The notes under the pieces are model-generated. The model was not told the DNA's origin. It saw nothing but the letters and a program-made list of their open reading frames with translations, and ran no database searches. Position numbers and translations under genes: made by a program. Below are positions 6,920 to 9,123 of a stretch of DNA of 9,123 nucleotides, piece after piece. Within the stretch, counting starts at the first letter, position 1. Each line of letters opens with the position of its first letter. The DNA is from Calditrichota bacterium (lineage in GTDB: Bacteria; Zixibacteria; MSB-5A5; GN15; FEB-12), in the NCBI GenBank assembly GCA_030641085.1, contig DAOWIC010000006.1:1-9123 (forward strand). Reading direction: 5' to 3'.

Positions 6920-7609
6920 TCAACGTTTGAAAAAGTTGTCCAGCATCCTGAAATTAAGCTCTTTGACCGCCGGGGCGATGCGTTCATACGCTCCTGCCAC
7001 TTCATCTTTAGTCAGGCCGATTTCAGTCAACTCAGCATGGTACAGGTCACACCAGAGTGGTACTTCTTTCGGATCGACCTCGAGATGAAACTGCAGGGCC
7101 ACCGCGTTGCCTTTGCGGAAGGCCTGGTTGCGGCAGTCGGCGCCTTCGGCCAGATGCTGCGCCCCGAACGGCACCTGGAAAGTGTCGGCGTGCCAGTGGA
7201 AAACCGGAAAGTCGCGGGCGAAGTTGGCAAAGAGCGGGTCATTGAGGGCGGCGTCGGTCAGGCTGACACGGTAGGTGCCAATCTCCCTGACTTTGTTCGG
7301 GCCGACTTTCGCGCCCAGTGCCCTGGCGAGAATTTGACCCCCGAAACAGATACCGAGATACGGTTTGTCAAGCCTGACAACCTCACAGACCATGCCGTAC
7401 AGCTTCTTCAGATACTCATGTTCATGATAGTCCGCAACCGATATAGGGCAACCGAGATTGATCACTGCCTCGATCTCATCCAGATCAGACAGCGCCTCAT
7501 TCTTGTAGGTGTGGACGATCCGATATGGCAGGTCACGGATCTTTAGATATTCGATGATTGTCCCGGCGGTTTCGGCCGGGCAGTTCTGGGCAATAAGAAT
7601 CGGTTTCAT
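6920..7609 (-). CDS. Stand-alone class I glutamine amidotransferase (GuaA-type GATase domain)
   Basis: A 229-residue cytoplasmic protein consisting of one class I (triad) GATase domain of the COG0518 kind, which releases ammonia from glutamine. The nucleophile elbow is GICFGGQ with Cys88; the other triad members are His175 and Glu177 in LQFHLE. Other family stretches are INLGCPISV (usually GGPMSV), EIGTYRV, FHWHADTF and NQAFRKGN. No synthetase or ATP-pyrophosphatase domain is attached or adjacent, so this is not GMP synthase itself. It is the last gene of the decarboxylase-speE operon, starting 32 bases after speE, with GGAG seven bases before the ATG. Position suggests a link to polyamine metabolism, for example action on a gamma-glutamyl or amide derivative, but members of this group are widely scattered and mostly uncharacterised. 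Domain call is firm; the reaction is not known. Confidence 0.9.
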   Translation of the reverse strand: MKPILIAQNCPAETAGTIIEYLKIRDLPYRIVHTYKNEALSDLDEIEAVINLGCPISVADYHEHEYLKKLYGMVCEVVRLDKPYLGICFGGQILARALGAKVGPNKVREIGTYRVSLTDAALNDPLFANFARDFPVFHWHADTFQVPFGAQHLAEGADCRNQAFRKGNAVALQFHLEVDPKEVPLWCDLYHAELTEIGLTKDEVAGAYERIAPAVKELNFRMLDNFFKR

Positions 7610-7641
7610 ACCGCTGCTCCACCGATTACGCCGACAGGCTC

Positions 7642-8550
7642 TTACGGCTCTTGACCCGGCAGCAGTTCTTTGATGAATTGTGGCAGGGCAAAGGCGCCCT
7701 TGTGAACCTCGGCGTTGTAGTAGCGCGTGTCGAGATTCAGTTTGTCACACCGCTGCTGGTCAAAATCAGCGATCGGGTCGTACTTTTTACTGCCGAATCC
7801 GAAAGACCAGAGTGCCGACGGATAGATTGGCATGTGGCAGGTGTACATTCGGGCAATCGGAAACAGTTCGTTCAGATTCTTGTGGATTGCCCGCACCGTG
7901 CGCTTGTTGTAGAACGGCGATTCTGTTTGCGCCACCAGGATACCGTCATCTTTGAGGCAGTCGTAAACCTTCTCGTAGAACTCACGCTGGAAAAGGTCGG
8001 CCGCCGGTCCGACCGGATCGGACAGATCGAGTATGATCAGGTCGTATTTTTCGCCGCCCAGTTCGATGAATTTTTTGCCGTCCTGAAAGATCAGGTTCGC
8101 GCGCGGGTCGACCAATCCGGTGGTCAGGTAGGGGAAATGCTTCTGGGCGGTCTCGACCACCATGCGGTCGAGTTCGCACATGGTACACTTTTTAACCTCG
8201 GGGTGCTTCATTACCTCGGTCAGCGCCCCGCAGTCACCGCCGCCGATAATAAGCACTTCATCCGGCGCAGGATGCGAAAACAGGGGCACATGGGTAATCA
8301 TCTCGTTGTAGGCGTTGTTGTCGTTATCGCACACCATCAACGAACCGTACAGCACCAGCAGCTTGCCGAAATCATCGCTGTCGATAACGTCGATCCGCTG
8401 ATACTCCGACTGCTTCGACTCGATAATGCGATTGATTTTGATAGTCAGTCCAGACCGGTCGTTATGCAGTTCCTTGTACCAGACATTCCAGAGGTCCTGC
8501 ATGCCTTCCTCCGAAATATAGGTCTTTTCAACTTTACCAGGATTACCCAT
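7642..8550 (-). CDS. speE: Spermidine synthase (polyamine aminopropyltransferase)
   Basis: A 302-residue enzyme that transfers the aminopropyl group of decarboxylated S-adenosylmethionine to a diamine, normally putrescine, giving spermidine and methylthioadenosine. The Rossmann SAM-binding loop is IIGGGDCGALTEV (Gly103-Gly105, Asp106), with acidic E126/D128 and D157-G158 for the nucleoside. LDLSDPVGPA carries Asp175 and Asp178, the expected catalytic acid/base pair. YNEMITHVPLFSHP and the C-terminal YPSALWSFGFGSK and YYNAEVHKGAFALPQF resemble Thermotoga-type SpeE as I recall it. Oddities: the usual GGGDGG is GGGDCG, and the usual LDG...DEFxYHEM gate region reads LYG...DNNAYNEM. GGGAGG lies just before the ATG. 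It begins 13 bases after the decarboxylase stop, so the two are one operon. Family is secure; acceptor specificity may differ. Confidence 0.95.
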   Translation of the reverse strand: MGNPGKVEKTYISEEGMQDLWNVWYKELHNDRSGLTIKINRIIESKQSEYQRIDVIDSDDFGKLLVLYGSLMVCDNDNNAYNEMITHVPLFSHPAPDEVLIIGGGDCGALTEVMKHPEVKKCTMCELDRMVVETAQKHFPYLTTGLVDPRANLIFQDGKKFIELGGEKYDLIILDLSDPVGPAADLFQREFYEKVYDCLKDDGILVAQTESPFYNKRTVRAIHKNLNELFPIARMYTCHMPIYPSALWSFGFGSKKYDPIADFDQQRCDKLNLDTRYYNAEVHKGAFALPQFIKELLPGQEP

Positions 8551-8563
8551 TCTGCCTCCCTTG

Positions 8564-9123
8564 TCAATCGATTACCAGGTAATCGGGCCGTTTGAGAGCA
8601 TTGAAGTTGGAGCCGGAGACGGCGCAGTAGGCACCGGTCGACATGAACAACATTTTATCGCCGACTTCATGCTCGGGAATCATCAGCCCGTCGTACATTA
8701 CATCAAATGAATCACAGGTCGGTCCCGCCAGCACCGACAACTTCTCATGGCCGGTCCGATTGGTCACGACCGGATACTGGCACTGGTCATAGACAATACC
8801 GGAAAACGTGGAATAAAGCCCGTCATCCAGATAATACCACAGCTTGCCGTCGCGACATGACTTGCCGACCACCGAGCAAATCAGGGTGACCGGGGTGGCG
8901 GCTATGAAACGGCCCGGTTCACTGACGACCCGGATGCCGGGTCGAATGTGCTTGTCGAGTGCGACGCCGATCGGGGCGCAAAACTCGTCGATCGGCGGGA
9001 CCGGCTCGGCGTATTCGACCGGGAATCCGCCGCCGATATCAAGTATGCGGGTGTTGAAACCGGCCATATCGAGGCGATTGATCAACTTGTGCGCCACTTT
9101 GATCGTTTTGACATAGTTTTCCG
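8564..9123 (-). CDS. Ornithine/lysine-type PLP decarboxylase, fold type III (5' partial)
   Basis: The C-terminal 185 residues of an alanine-racemase-fold decarboxylase; the frame remains open to the right edge, so the GTG near 9097 is internal. Visible family landmarks: LDIGGGFP, the glycine-rich loop holding the PLP phosphate; SEPGRF, also at the cofactor phosphate; DDGLYSTFSGIVYDQ, whose Tyr-Asp matches the ODC substrate-binding Asp; GPTCDSFD, with the Cys-Asp pair that completes the active site across the dimer; and GAYC near the C-terminus. The PLP-binding Lys lies outside the window. CDS motifs plus the YD pair favour ornithine or lysine over diaminopimelate or carboxynorspermidine as substrate, and the following speE gene supports putrescine production. 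The length and N-terminus cannot be judged. Product would be the diamine used by SpeE. Confidence 0.9.
   Translation of the reverse strand, partial: ENYVKTIKVAHKLINRLDMAGFNTRILDIGGGFPVEYAEPVPPIDEFCAPIGVALDKHIRPGIRVVSEPGRFIAATPVTLICSVVGKSCRDGKLWYYLDDGLYSTFSGIVYDQCQYPVVTNRTGHEKLSVLAGPTCDSFDVMYDGLMIPEHEVGDKMLFMSTGAYCAVSGSNFNALKRPDYLVID

Noticed and set aside
6854..7546. A 230-codon plus-strand open frame opposite the amidotransferase gene
   Set aside because: Its start lies before the intrinsic terminator and the frame runs through the hairpin; the minus-strand amidotransferase carries the intact triad and operon context.
7651..8595. A 314-codon open frame on the plus strand opposite speE, longer than speE itself
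   Set aside because: It is the mirror of a GC-rich coding gene: speE has all its catalytic motifs, while the opposite frame is Val/His/Arg/Gln-rich with no domain and no ribosome site.

Overview
The window reads as a compact bacterial chromosome segment with a GC-rich codon pattern. Seven protein genes are visible, two of them cut by the window edges. There are no RNA genes, insertion sequences, CRISPR arrays or phage genes. The mix suggests an uncultured Gram-negative lineage, possibly of the FCB/Zixibacteria type. It includes an uncharacterised outer-membrane beta-barrel whose mature N-terminus begins with a DTRVVTMGDNN-like stretch, a Thermotoga-type spermidine synthase and a stand-alone glutamine amidotransferase. 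That placement is inference from the style of the proteins and is not a firm call.

Layout. Positions 1-1684 (+) hold the 3' end of a DUF362-family gene, followed after 2 bases by a phenylacetate-CoA-ligase-like (PaaK/CapK) adenylate-forming enzyme; the pair looks translationally coupled. This unit converges on valS (1729-4404, -), and a perfect inverted repeat covers the valS stop codon. valS is divergent from mazG (4557-5348, +) across a 152-base promoter region. A 272-base leader region with no gene precedes a monocistronic outer-membrane protein gene (5621-6850, +). A strong two-way intrinsic terminator (6866-6899) separates it from a convergent minus-strand operon. That operon runs, in transcription order, from a PLP-dependent ornithine/lysine-type decarboxylase (cut at the right edge) through speE spermidine synthase to a class I glutamine amidotransferase.

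How the genes work together. The minus-strand operon at the right is a polyamine module: the decarboxylase would supply a diamine (putrescine or cadaverine), and SpeE would add an aminopropyl group from decarboxylated S-adenosylmethionine. No AdoMet decarboxylase (SpeD) is in view. The terminal amidotransferase has an intact C-H-E triad and no synthase partner, so its role in this setting is open. valS and mazG are housekeeping genes (tRNA charging and NTP-pool cleaning). The DUF362 + PaaK-like pair may activate a carboxylic acid for a surface-glycan or other secondary pathway, but nothing in the window fixes the substrate.

I did not find a clearly new multi-gene system. The best leads are the orphan amidotransferase in the polyamine operon, the altered active-site loops of SpeE, the unassigned barrel protein with its long leader, and the hairpin that includes the valS stop codon.
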